DNA of 64,000 nt from Xanthocytophaga flava (lineage in GTDB: Bacteria > Bacteroidota > Bacteroidia > Cytophagales > 172606-1), in assembly GCA_030068525.1 (NCBI GenBank), contig JASJOS010000016.1, positions 186,001-250,000 on the forward strand. The letters are read 5' to 3'. Both the position numbers and the translations under genes were made by a program. Below are positions 1 through 7,627 of this stretch, piece after piece (within the stretch, counting starts at the first letter, position 1; each line of letters starts with the position of its first letter). Below the pieces are notes generated by a model. The model ran no database searches. It was not told the DNA's origin and saw only the letters and a program-made list of their open reading frames with translations.

Positions 1-420
1 ATAATTGATAGTATTCTTATCTTTTTCTATCTGTGGATCTGTATAAGGTTAATTGTAGATTCTCTTTTCTCTAAAAAATAAAATCGCCTTACCGATAATC
101 CTTAAGTAAAGGGTGTTCCTGTATTTTCTATTGCAATTAATCTATAGATTATAGTATTTATTACTTGTCTGTAGAGAATAGCTATCTGAATAAGATCTAA
201 ATTCTATTAAGGCAGATTATTTATATACTATAAAGTTTGAGGTAAGGTTTTATATGAATAAGCGATTTTTATTTATATAAAAAATATAAAATTGAAACAT
301 GAAAGAGTCTAATCTCTTTGTTGTACAGACAAATTAAGTAAATTTGCTAACAGTAACTGTTGGTATAGTAGTCCAAATGCAGTTGTTTTTTACGTCACAC
401 TACCTTTCCTCGCTGTTACT
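1..420. other. AT-rich intergenic region, no gene seen
   Basis: All frames are broken by stops and no RNA gene is apparent. HigA-type antitoxins usually follow a HigB toxin gene of about 90 codons, but no such reading frame or recognisable remnant is visible here. A TACCTTTC sequence at about 400-407 resembles a degenerate Bacteroidota -7 element for the gene that follows; this is weak. Confidence 0.6.
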
Positions 421-699
421 ATGATTATTATGCAGAAAATGACAATCCATCCGGGGCTGATCATAAAAAGTTATTTGACTCAGGGACAGATTTCTTCATC
501 GTTTGCAGCTCAGAAAATGGGTATGCACGCAAGTCAGTTTTGTGATATACTGAATGGGAAGAGAGATTTGAATAGCCGTGTTGCCTTGTTATTGGAACAG
601 GAATTTGGTTATTCGGCACGGGAGTTAATGCATTTGCAGGCTGAATATGATCTGGAAAAAGAACGAAGCCTGCTAACTAAGCAGGGGTTATTACCGTAA
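421..699 (+). CDS. HigA-type (XRE family) DNA-binding protein, orphan antitoxin-like
   Basis: This 92-residue protein has the HigA/VapI pattern: an N-terminal IHPG segment, a helix-turn-helix core (AAQKMGMHASQFCDILNGKR) and the closing LQAEYDLE segment typical of addiction-module antitoxins. Members bind an operator as dimers and, when paired, neutralise a HigB mRNA interferase. Three in-frame ATG codons (421, 430, 439) could start it; the third fits the family alignment best. No HigB toxin lies upstream, and the next gene downstream is convergent. It may therefore be a solitary regulator, or a toxin may lie outside the window. The family assignment is firm; the antitoxin role is inferred. 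Confidence 0.8.
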   Translation: MIIMQKMTIHPGLIIKSYLTQGQISSSFAAQKMGMHASQFCDILNGKRDLNSRVALLLEQEFGYSARELMHLQAEYDLEKERSLLTKQGLLP

Positions 700-721
700 C
701 TATATTTTTTTAAAAAAAAGA

Positions 722-762
722 ATCCTCCATTATCCAGTCCTATTGATTGGATAATGGAGGAT
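722..762. terminator. Bidirectional hairpin terminator
   Basis: A perfect 15-bp inverted repeat (722-736 with 748-762) sits between the convergent HigA-type and DUF1080 genes. It has A/T-rich tracts on both sides, as expected of a terminator that works in both directions. Confidence 0.75.
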
Positions 763-777
763 ATAAAATTTTAGGTA

Positions 778-1464
778 TTATTTTAATTCTTTGATTTTGA
801 TATTTCGTAGGTAGATAGGTGCTCCTGCATGTTTACCTTGAAAACCAATATGGCCTTTTAGTGGTAGTTCTGCCAGCGGATTGCTTAACCAGGATGGGAT
901 TTCGCTGCCATCTGGATTGGTTTTACCAGAAGTGAATTTGCTCATATCACATTCATTTACCAGTTCTCCATTTAATACTACCCAGATTTTTCTTCCCACA
1001 CAGGTTACTGTATAGTGATTCCATTCACCTGCTTTCTTTACTGCTTTTTTGCTCGCTGCCTGATGTCCAAATACAGCTCCACATTGCCAGTTGGCCGGGG
1101 CTTTAGACCATTGTTCTGAATAATCATCTGCTATTTGTATTTCTACGGAATTTGGTATCCAGTCTTCCAGATTACTGGTGTGCACAATTACTCCACTGTT
1201 AGTTCCGTCTGCATTTTTAAATTCGAGATCCAGTATAAAGTTCTCATACATATTTTTGCTCCAAAGGGCCTGATCTTCCGTTGCAGTAAACACTCCTTCT
1301 GATACACTCCATACACCTTTTGGATAAATAGCATTGGTAAGGTCTGAGGTAAATAGTTCATGCCAGCCTTTTTGAGAGGTATTTGGATGTTTGGTGTAGG
1401 ATTTCTGCGCAAATGACGTGTACACACTGCATAGCAGTAGGACAATAAGAAAGCTTTTTTTCAT
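778..1464 (-). CDS. DUF1080 (3-keto-disaccharide hydrolase family) secreted protein
   Basis: This 228-residue protein starts with a signal peptide (residues 1-19, ending SFA before Q). It then has a single DUF1080 concanavalin-A-like jelly roll: GWHELF near the start, GVWSVSEGVFTA, SGVIVHTSN, the Trp/Asn-rich middle section, and the closing GHIGFQGKHAGAPIYLRNIKIK strand. Characterised Bacteroidota members of PF06439 cleave 3-keto-glycosides produced by glycoside 3-dehydrogenases. The divergent gene pair next door encodes a GMC oxidoreductase and a small partner subunit, which is consistent with that pathway. It probably acts in the periplasm or at the surface. The family call is strong; the substrate is unknown. 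Confidence 0.85.
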   Translation of the reverse strand: MKKSFLIVLLLCSVYTSFAQKSYTKHPNTSQKGWHELFTSDLTNAIYPKGVWSVSEGVFTATEDQALWSKNMYENFILDLEFKNADGTNSGVIVHTSNLEDWIPNSVEIQIADDYSEQWSKAPANWQCGAVFGHQAASKKAVKKAGEWNHYTVTCVGRKIWVVLNGELVNECDMSKFTSGKTNPDGSEIPSWLSNPLAELPLKGHIGFQGKHAGAPIYLRNIKIKELK

Positions 1465-1494
1465 GAAAGTAAAGTAGAAATTAAGTTAGTGCAA

Positions 1495-1526
1495 CAAAAA
1501 TAGAAGTCCTTTTAGTATTTGAGAAA
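1495..1526 (-). promoter_or_regulatory. Bacteroidota-type promoter for the DUF1080 gene
   Basis: Read on the minus strand, a perfect TAnnTTTG element (TATTTTTG, 1495-1502) lies 20 bp downstream of TTTC (1523-1526), close to the TTTG -33 consensus. The transcript would start about 25 bases before the DUF1080 start codon. Confidence 0.5.
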
Positions 1527-1985
1527 AGAGTTTACACTTTTGTATATAGCTTTTTAATTTTTGGCACTATTCCTGTGTAGACTTATATAATTTATTGAGG
1601 TATTGACGATTTAAGTGGATATTTGGTTTTTTATAACGATCTGAGAATAAACTTGCAGTGATTTTAGATTCACAAATAAGTAAATAAATGCAGCAATAAT
1701 AATGACCTGAAAGTTGCTTGATTATTTGTTTGGCAAGTTTGAGAGCTGAAGGAGAAAAAACTATAAATAGGGATAATGCTAATAAAAAATATAATAATCT
1801 CTGATAATTCTTCTATTTGATGTATCTTTCGGGGAAATAGGAAATTTTTTGTTAACATCTTCTCAGCCTTTTCAGGTTAGGCAGGTAAGATTAACAAAAA
1901 AGGATATTTCTGTTACGAAAGACATTTTTGGAGTGTCTGAACAAGGCCTATATAAAACCAATCTCTTTATTACAACTCCTAAACA
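1527..1985. other. Divergent intergenic region
   Basis: This AT-rich gap separates the DUF1080 gene from the oxidoreductase pair. A possible promoter for the latter is TTTG near 1927-1930 followed 18 bp later by TATATAAA; it is a partial match only. A 62-codon minus-strand frame at 1670-1858 has no family resemblance and is not called. Confidence 0.4.
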
Positions 1986-2507
1986 ATGAAAAGAAGAGCA
2001 GCCCTGAAAAATGTGGCAGTGGCTTTTGGCGGACTGGTAAGCCTTCCTGCTTGGGCCGAAAATTGGAACGAAAGATCTGTATCCCTTAGTTCATCGTATT
2101 TTTCTCCTAAAGAAAGTGTGTTGCTGGCGGAAGTTGCCGAGACAATCATCCCGGTTACAGATACGCCTGGTGCAAAAGAATTGGGCGTACACAATTTTAT
2201 TCAGAAGATCGTAGCCGATTGTATGGATAAGAAGAATCAGGAATTTTTCTCCAGTGGTTTGGCTGCTGTAGATACAGCGGCGCAAAAGAAGTTTACCAAG
2301 TCATTTGCTTCCTGTGATACCGGACAACGAATCAGTGTATTAAACGAAATGGAAGCAAGCCCTGATCAGAAGGGTTTTTATTCAATGGTAAAAGGGCTGA
2401 CCATACGTGGATATCTGACTTCTGAATATGTGATGACTAATCTTACCCACTATGAAATGGTTCCAGGTCATTATTATGGCTGTGTTCCTGTTTCTCCTAA
2501 AAAATAA
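1986..2507 (+). CDS. Gluconate 2-dehydrogenase subunit 3 family protein (oxidoreductase small subunit)
   Basis: This 173-residue protein begins with MKRRAALKNVAVAFGG and a hydrophobic stretch, a compact twin-arginine-like signal ending in AWA. The mature part has the Gluconate_2-dh3 pattern: a LLAEVAETIIPVTDTPGAKELGV segment, then a helical section, then the closing GLTIRGYLTSEYVMTNLTHYEMVPG motif. Family members are hitch-hiker subunits that carry the folded FAD subunit through the Tat system. The GMC oxidoreductase gene starts 12 bp downstream and lacks its own signal peptide, as expected for a pair exported together. The pairing is strong evidence; the substrate remains inferred. Confidence 0.88.
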   Translation: MKRRAALKNVAVAFGGLVSLPAWAENWNERSVSLSSSYFSPKESVLLAEVAETIIPVTDTPGAKELGVHNFIQKIVADCMDKKNQEFFSSGLAAVDTAAQKKFTKSFASCDTGQRISVLNEMEASPDQKGFYSMVKGLTIRGYLTSEYVMTNLTHYEMVPGHYYGCVPVSPKK

Positions 2508-2519
2508 TCTACCAAAGAA

Positions 2520-4232
2520 ATGGCAAATATCGCAATAGATGCAATAAAAGAAGTTACCTACGATGCTATTGTAATCGGATCAGGTATTAGTGGTGGCTGG
2601 GCTGCAAAAGAACTAACAGGTAAAGGGCTTCGGACACTGGTATTAGAACGTGGAAGAGATGTAAAACATATAGTGGATTATCCTACTACAGTGACTAATC
2701 CATGGGAGTTTGAGCACAGAGGACAATTGCCTCTTGAAATTCGTGAACAGAATCCTATCGTGAGTAAGTGTTACGCTTTTTATGAGGGTACTACACACTT
2801 TTTTGTAAAAGATGCTGAACATCCGTATGTACAGGAAAAACCGTTTGACTGGATAAGAGGCTATCAGGTAGGAGGGAAGTCTTTGCTTTGGGCTCGCCAA
2901 ACACAACGGTGGAGTGACTTTGACTTTGAAGGCCCGGCTCGGGATGGATTTGCTGTAGACTGGCCTATCCGATATGCTGATCTGGCTCCCTGGTATAGTT
3001 ATGTAGAGAAGTTTGCAGGTATCTCTGGAAACAAAGACGGTTTGGCTACATTACCAGATGGAGAGTTCTTGCCTCCTCATGAGTGGAACTGTGTAGAAAG
3101 CTATTTTCAGAAGCAGGTGGCTGGCCATTATAAGGATCGTCATGTAATCATGGGACGTGCGGCTCATATTACCAAGCCTCAGCCAATTCACTTTCAACAA
3201 GGTCGTGCTCAATGTCAGCATCGTACTATTTGTGAACGTGGTTGTCCATATGGTGGGTATTTTAGCAGCAATGCTTCAACTATTCCATGGGCAGCTAAAA
3301 CTGGTAAAATGACACTACGCCCTAATTCAGTAGTACACTCTATTATCTATGATGAGAAAAAAGGCAAAGCGGTAGGAGTGAGAGTAGTAGATGCTACTAC
3401 TCATAAAATGATGGAGTTTTATGCACGTATTATCTTTGTAAATGCTGCTGCATTAAATACCAACTTGGTTTTATTAAACTCTACTTCCAGCCGTTTCCCG
3501 AATGGATTAGGTAATGATAGTGGTGTATTAGGTAAATATGTGGCTTTCCATAACTACAGAGCACGTATCTCTGGAGAATATGATGGAATGCTGGAATCTA
3601 CTACAGATGGTCGTCGCCCAAATAGCCCTTATATACCACGGTTCCGGAATGTGTATAAACAGGAGATGGACTTTCTGCGTGGATATGCTGCAGGATTTAG
3701 TGCCGGACGTATGAGTCATACCAATCAGGACGGGATTGGTGCAAGCCTGAAAGCGAATCTGGTGAAACCTGTTCTGGATGGATGGTATGTAGGCTCTCAC
3801 ATGATGGGAGAAACCATTCCAAAAGAAAGCAATTTCGTAGCACTGGATAGCAATCTGAAAGACCCATTTGGCATTCCTCAATTGCGTATTTCTGTAGGAT
3901 ATGATGACAATGATGATAAAATGGTGAAAGATTATATTGAGCAGATGACAGAGATGTTTACCATTGCTGGTTTCAAAAACATCAAAGCTACAGACTCCAA
4001 ACAAGCTGCAGGATTAGATATTCATGAAATGGGAGGCGTGCGTATGGGCAAAGATCCTAAAACGTCTATCCTGAATAAATGGAATCAAATGCATGCATGT
4101 AAGAACGTATTTGTAACAGATGGAGCCTGTATGACCTCTACTTCCACACAAAATCCATCATTGACCTATATGGCTATGACTGCCCGTGCTGCTGACTACG
4201 CCGTAAAAGAAATGAAAAAAGGTACTTTATAA
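2520..4232 (+). CDS. GMC family FAD oxidoreductase, putative glycoside 3-dehydrogenase large subunit
   Basis: This 570-residue flavoprotein has an N-terminal Rossmann FAD motif (VIGSGISGG, residues about 18-26) and a C-terminal GMC active site, with His502 in the HEMGG motif and Asn545 in QNPSL. Cys232, Cys238 and Cys242 form a cluster like the cysteine-rich segment of FAD-dependent sugar dehydrogenases that pass electrons to an iron-sulfur centre or cytochrome. It has no signal peptide and is probably exported with the subunit-3 protein just upstream. The DUF1080 neighbour suggests oxidation at C3 of a glycoside, although gluconate 2-dehydrogenase-like activity is the usual automatic label. 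No cytochrome c gene is next to it, so the electron acceptor is unknown. Confidence 0.88.
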   Translation: MANIAIDAIKEVTYDAIVIGSGISGGWAAKELTGKGLRTLVLERGRDVKHIVDYPTTVTNPWEFEHRGQLPLEIREQNPIVSKCYAFYEGTTHFFVKDAEHPYVQEKPFDWIRGYQVGGKSLLWARQTQRWSDFDFEGPARDGFAVDWPIRYADLAPWYSYVEKFAGISGNKDGLATLPDGEFLPPHEWNCVESYFQKQVAGHYKDRHVIMGRAAHITKPQPIHFQQGRAQCQHRTICERGCPYGGYFSSNASTIPWAAKTGKMTLRPNSVVHSIIYDEKKGKAVGVRVVDATTHKMMEFYARIIFVNAAALNTNLVLLNSTSSRFPNGLGNDSGVLGKYVAFHNYRARISGEYDGMLESTTDGRRPNSPYIPRFRNVYKQEMDFLRGYAAGFSAGRMSHTNQDGIGASLKANLVKPVLDGWYVGSHMMGETIPKESNFVALDSNLKDPFGIPQLRISVGYDDNDDKMVKDYIEQMTEMFTIAGFKNIKATDSKQAAGLDIHEMGGVRMGKDPKTSILNKWNQMHACKNVFVTDGACMTSTSTQNPSLTYMAMTARAADYAVKEMKKGTL

Positions 4233-4240
4233 AATAAATC

Positions 4241-4293
4241 TATAACATAAAAATACCCCGTTTATATTTTAAGCGGGGTATTTTTATGTTATA
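4241..4293. terminator. Strong bidirectional terminator
   Basis: A perfect 20-bp inverted repeat (4241-4260 with 4274-4293) with a 13-base loop has a GC-rich core (CCCCG/CGGGG) and A/T tracts on both outer sides. It lies between the convergent GMC oxidoreductase and persulfide dioxygenase genes. Confidence 0.85.
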
Positions 4294-4398
4294 GGTTCAG
4301 AGTATCAAATCTTGTTCAGCACTTTTAAAAGCAACTTTGGTAAAACTAATTGCTGAAAGATTTATCTGAAATAACAGCAGTCGTAATCCTCTACCTTA

Positions 4399-5802
4399 TC
4401 ACAAGGTAGAAGGACATGTATAACTAGTCTTAGGTATATTGGTTTGTGCAATGGCTTTAAATCCACCAGCTACATCAATGATATTGTCATATCCTCTGGC
4501 TTTGAGAATCGAAGCGGCAATCATAGACCGATACCCTCCTGCACAATGAAGATAAACAGGCTCTGCTTTGGAAAACTCAGCCATATGTTCACTCAGATAG
4601 GCTAACGGTACATTCTCTGCTCCTTCCATATGCTCTGCTTCATATTCACTTTGCTTACGTACATCTTTTACCTGTATGTTACCGCTCTGAAAGCGGGAAG
4701 CAAATTCATCGGCAGGGATGGATTCAATCTGATCGATTTCTTTTCCAGCTTCTTTCCATGCTTGTATACCTCCCTGTAAATATCCCAATGTATGATCATA
4801 CCCTACTCTGGACAAACGAGTAACCACTTCTTCTTCTCTGCCTGCTTCCACTACCAGCACAATGGGTTGGTTGATATCAGTGATCAATGTTCCTACCCAG
4901 GGCGCAAAATCGCCATCAATGCCAATGTTGATCGAATTGGGGATGAAGTCGTCTTTGAATACCTGAGGTTTTCGGGTATCGAGAATCAGAGCATGCTGTT
5001 CGTTGACGACTAGTTCGAATGTATCTGCATTCAGAGGAGTCAATCCTCGCGATACAACCTTTTCTACACTTTCATACCCTTCTTTATTAAGCTGCACATT
5101 CTGTGGGAAATAGTAAGGAGGAGGCAATAATCCATCGGTTACTTCTTTGATAAACTGCTCCTTGTTAGTAGCTTTCAGAGCATAGTTGGTTTGTTTCTGA
5201 TGGCCCAGCGTATCGGAAGTTTCCTTACTCATATTCTTGCCACAGGCACTGCCTGCCCCATGGGCTGGATAGACAATCACGTCATCAGGTAAGGGCATGA
5301 GTTTGGTATGTAATGAATCATATAGATAACCAGCCAGATCTTCCATCGTCAAACTTGATTTTTGAGCCAGATCCGGGCGTCCTACATCCCCAATGAAAAG
5401 CGTATCTCCGGTAAAGACTGCCTGATAGTGGCCTTGTGAATCAATCAATAGAAAACAGCTCGATTCCAGGGTATGGCCAGGGGTGTGAAGGACACGAATA
5501 GTCAGTTCTCCGAGTTGAAACTCCTGATTGTCTTGTGCAATGAAGGCTTTAAAGGCAGGATTAGCATTGGGACCATAAATGATGGAGGCTCCGGTTTGTT
5601 TGGCCAGATCCAGGTGACCAGAAACGAAGTCTGCATGAAAGTGCGTTTCAAAGATATATTTGATGGTAGCTCCATTCCGTTTGGCTCGTTGCAGATAGGG
5701 TTGCACCTCCCGCAAGGGATCGATTACAGCCGCTTCTCCCTTGCTTTCGATGTAATAAGCTCCCTGGGCTAAACATCCTGTATATATTTGTTCTATTAGC
5801 AT
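4399..5802 (-). CDS. Persulfide dioxygenase-rhodanese fusion (CstB-like MBL-fold protein)
   Basis: I prefer the start at 5802 (MLIEQIYTG), where the metallo-beta-lactamase fold begins, over the longer frame from 5832. The 467-residue protein has an MBL domain with HFHAD (residues 54-58), HTPGHT and GDT, matching the two-His-one-carboxylate iron site of persulfide dioxygenases. Two rhodanese modules follow. The first has lost its catalytic Cys (the loop reads EAGREE). The second keeps it (HCAGGYRS). This MBL, pseudo-rhodanese, rhodanese order is that of Staphylococcus CstB, which oxidises persulfides to thiosulfate. Upstream in the same direction are a TauE/SafE exporter and an ArsR regulator. 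The domain content is certain; the exact reaction is inferred. Confidence 0.87.
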   Translation of the reverse strand: MLIEQIYTGCLAQGAYYIESKGEAAVIDPLREVQPYLQRAKRNGATIKYIFETHFHADFVSGHLDLAKQTGASIIYGPNANPAFKAFIAQDNQEFQLGELTIRVLHTPGHTLESSCFLLIDSQGHYQAVFTGDTLFIGDVGRPDLAQKSSLTMEDLAGYLYDSLHTKLMPLPDDVIVYPAHGAGSACGKNMSKETSDTLGHQKQTNYALKATNKEQFIKEVTDGLLPPPYYFPQNVQLNKEGYESVEKVVSRGLTPLNADTFELVVNEQHALILDTRKPQVFKDDFIPNSINIGIDGDFAPWVGTLITDINQPIVLVVEAGREEEVVTRLSRVGYDHTLGYLQGGIQAWKEAGKEIDQIESIPADEFASRFQSGNIQVKDVRKQSEYEAEHMEGAENVPLAYLSEHMAEFSKAEPVYLHCAGGYRSMIAASILKARGYDNIIDVAGGFKAIAQTNIPKTSYTCPSTL

Positions 5803-5961
5803 GGTTAGGTTTTGTTTGATGAAGAATGACACATTGGGATATCTGTAAATACTATGACCGAAATACTCTCAAACCATAGATAGCTACTCTCAAATTGGTT
5901 TATCGTTTACTAAAAGTCATTATGATCTATGATTGCAAGCCTGTTTATGTAGTAATTATCA

Positions 5962-6762
5962 TTATTTCAGAAATAACTCTTTTACAATTATGTAAAGACC
6001 CATTACTAGCACAAACCAGCCAAAAGCAGGTTTAAGCTGTGTACTACTAATTTTAAAAGAAAGCCGGCTCCCAATCAGAATTCCAACCAGTGAAATAGCT
6101 GAGAATACAAGCAAAAATTTCCAGTCAATTACATCGCCCCAATGAAGACTGCCTATAAAACCAACTAATGCATTTAATGCAATAATGACCAGAGAGGTTC
6201 CAATAGCTTGTTTCATGGATAGATGGGTTAACAAAACCAGAGCAGGTACAATAAGAAATCCACCACCTGCACCTACCAAACCTGTTATTCCACCTACCAG
6301 TATCCCTTCTAATATAATTACTGGATAACGCAAAGATGCCTCTTCCTGTTCCTCTTTTTGCAATAGCCTTGGTTTATGTATCATAGAATAAGAAGCTAGT
6401 AGCATAACTATAGCAAAGAATATGAGTAGAAAAATAGATTTTGTTACTATAAAGTGACCTATAGTTCCCAATGTTTCAGGGATCAGTGGTACTATTAGAT
6501 GTCTGGTAGTATAAACACTCAAAAGAGAGGGAATACCAAACAGCACTACAGCTCGCCAATGAATATTGCCACGCGAAATATGACTAAATGATCCTATCAG
6601 ACTGGTCAGGCCGACAATGAATAATGAATAAGAAGTCGCTACTACACTATCTATGGCAAAAAGATATACCAGAATAGGGACAGTAAGAATCGATCCTCCT
6701 CCTCCAATCAATCCAAGAGACATTCCCATTAATAAAGCACCCAAATAACCAATGGTTTCCAT
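5962..6762 (-). CDS. TauE/SafE (TSUP) family sulfite or sulfur-anion exporter
   Basis: This 266-residue membrane protein consists of two related halves, each opening with a glycine-rich TSUP motif (GMSLGLIGGGGSILTVPIL and GGITGLVGAGGGFLIVPAL), separated by a charged loop near residue 135. About eight transmembrane segments are visible. TSUP proteins export sulfite, sulfonates or take up thiosulfate. Its place between an ArsR regulator and a persulfide dioxygenase-rhodanese matches sulfide-detoxification operons in Staphylococcus (cst) and Xylella/Agrobacterium (bigR), where a TSUP protein removes toxic sulfite. About 160 bp separate it from the dioxygenase gene with no clear terminator, so co-transcription is likely. 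Confidence 0.88.
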   Translation of the reverse strand: METIGYLGALLMGMSLGLIGGGGSILTVPILVYLFAIDSVVATSYSLFIVGLTSLIGSFSHISRGNIHWRAVVLFGIPSLLSVYTTRHLIVPLIPETLGTIGHFIVTKSIFLLIFFAIVMLLASYSMIHKPRLLQKEEQEEASLRYPVIILEGILVGGITGLVGAGGGFLIVPALVLLTHLSMKQAIGTSLVIIALNALVGFIGSLHWGDVIDWKFLLVFSAISLVGILIGSRLSFKISSTQLKPAFGWFVLVMGLYIIVKELFLK

Positions 6763-6835
6763 GCTTATACAGCAATATAGTATTAATTAAAAAATAGACA
6801 GCAGTATCTACACTAATTTTATAGAGATTATCTAT

Positions 6836-6857
6836 TATATGAAGAAACCTTCATATA
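6836..6857. promoter_or_regulatory. Inverted repeat upstream of the TSUP gene, possible operator
   Basis: Two perfect 9-bp arms (6836-6844 and 6849-6857) with a 4-base spacer have outer TATATGAAG/CTTCATATA sequences. The repeat lies about 75 bp upstream of the exporter start and downstream of the arsR terminator. It may be a second binding site for the ArsR regulator; it is not identical to the palindrome at 7267-7284. Confidence 0.4.
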
Positions 6858-6870
6858 CAAAGTCAAAAAA

Positions 6871-6892
6871 AACAGCTGTTTTTATAGCTGTT
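6871..6892 (-). terminator. Terminator of the arsR-type gene
   Basis: Read on the minus strand, a 7-bp stem (AACAGCT/AGCTGTT) is followed directly by a run of T residues. It starts 20 bases after the regulator stop codon. If efficient, it would separate regulator transcription from the exporter and dioxygenase genes, or make their expression partly read-through. Confidence 0.55.
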
Positions 6893-6911
6893 CTTACTCT
6901 TTATAGATTAC

Positions 6912-7229
6912 TTACAAAGTACAATCACAATTTTCAATACAGGCAATTAATTTCATTACATCCTTATCTTTAAGAGAATAATAGACATTCTGTCCTTCTT
7001 TTACATACTGAAGAATCCCTCGTTGTTTCAGCACAATCAAGTGGTGCGATAAAAGTGATTGCTCACAGTCCAGAATCTCACACATGTCATTCACACTCAT
7101 ACGTTCCTGTGTGCCTAATAAATCAATCACTGCCAGACGCGTAGGATGTGCAACTGTTTTCAGAATGGTTGCCACTTTTTCCAGTCTTTCTTTATTGATC
7201 TGAATAGTTGGTTTCATCTGTGTAATCAT
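6912..7229 (-). CDS. ArsR/SmtB family regulator, likely sulfide/persulfide-responsive
   Basis: This 105-residue winged-helix protein has the ArsR pattern: ILKTVAHPTRLAVIDLL, then recognition helix CEQSLLSHHLIVLKQRGIL, then the wing YVKEGQNVYYSL. Its cysteines are Cys50, Cys55, Cys97, Cys101 and Cys103. A pair made of one Cys near the recognition helix and one in the last helix is the arrangement used by BigR/SqrR to sense persulfides by forming a sulfur bridge. The downstream genes encode a TSUP exporter and a persulfide dioxygenase, which supports that role over arsenic or metal sensing. A second in-frame ATG (7217) may be the true start, because the promoter lies only a few bases before 7229. 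Confidence 0.82.
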   Translation of the reverse strand: MITQMKPTIQINKERLEKVATILKTVAHPTRLAVIDLLGTQERMSVNDMCEILDCEQSLLSHHLIVLKQRGILQYVKEGQNVYYSLKDKDVMKLIACIENCDCTL

Positions 7230-7237
7230 TAGTCTGA

Positions 7238-7284
7238 CAAAGGTATATAGTTGAACTTATAGGAAGAAATATTCATGAATATTT
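7238..7284 (-). promoter_or_regulatory. Promoter with overlapping 18-bp palindromic operator
   Basis: Read on the minus strand, TACCTTTG (plus 7238-7245) is a perfect TAnnTTTG -7 element, and TTTC (7266-7269) sits 20 bp upstream as the -33 element. A perfect 18-bp palindrome at 7267-7284, with core ATTCATGAAT, overlaps the -33 element. Its ATTC...GAAT half-sites resemble those reported for SqrR/BigR-type ArsR regulators. This layout predicts autorepression of the regulator gene. Confidence 0.6.
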
Positions 7285-7335
7285 TGTGAATGTAGATAAC
7301 TGGCATAGTATTTTAATATACTCTGTCAGAGAGTT

Positions 7336-7369
7336 TTTGATTAATTATCTAATTTGATTAATTATCTAA
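7336..7369. repeat. Exact tandem 17-bp direct repeat
   Basis: Two identical, adjacent 17-bp copies (7336-7352 and 7353-7369) lie just upstream of the small plus-strand frame at 7384 and upstream of the divergent arsR-type gene. They could be a regulator site or a replication slippage product. Confidence 0.8.
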
Positions 7370-7383
7370 ACTGAGGAAAGACT

Positions 7384-7551
7384 ATGGCAGCAATTATTAT
7401 TATCCTCTCTATACTCACTGTAGGTGTATATATAATAAACGTGAGTTTATTGTCTCATAAAGACAACTATAATCAATCAGATTTTAAAACATATTGGAAT
7501 GGAATGCGGGAAAAACAAGGCCGCTATACTACTGCTACTCGCAGAAGATAA
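7384..7551 (+). CDS. Small single-pass membrane protein, unknown
   Basis: This 55-codon frame starts at ATG 7384, with the purine-rich GAGGAAAG just before it. The N-terminal 25 residues form one strongly hydrophobic helix (AAIIIILSILTVGVYII), followed by a polar, basic tail ending in TATRRR. The codon choice looks like that of neighbouring genes. I recognise no family. It could be a membrane-anchored peptide co-regulated with the divergent sulfide cluster; a chance frame is also possible. Confidence 0.5.
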   Translation: MAAIIIILSILTVGVYIINVSLLSHKDNYNQSDFKTYWNGMREKQGRYTTATRRR

Positions 7552-7586
7552 TACCCACAAAGAAATAAATATGGTAGAGGGGAAAT

Positions 7587-7627
7587 ACTGGCAGTTTGAC
7601 TCTTGTTAAAAGAGAGTCAACTGCCAG
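7587..7627. terminator. Hairpin at the ends of two convergent genes
   Basis: An inverted repeat of about 15 bp with a one-base bulge (7587-7603 with 7612-7627) overlaps the last codons of the aldose epimerase-like gene. It is followed on the plus strand by TTTTGTTT. It may terminate the small plus-strand gene and perhaps the convergent one. Confidence 0.5.

Noticed and set aside
1670-1858. 62-codon minus-strand frame between divergent genes
   Set aside because: It lacks a supported start and resembles AT-rich chance coding (Phe/Ile/Ser rich).
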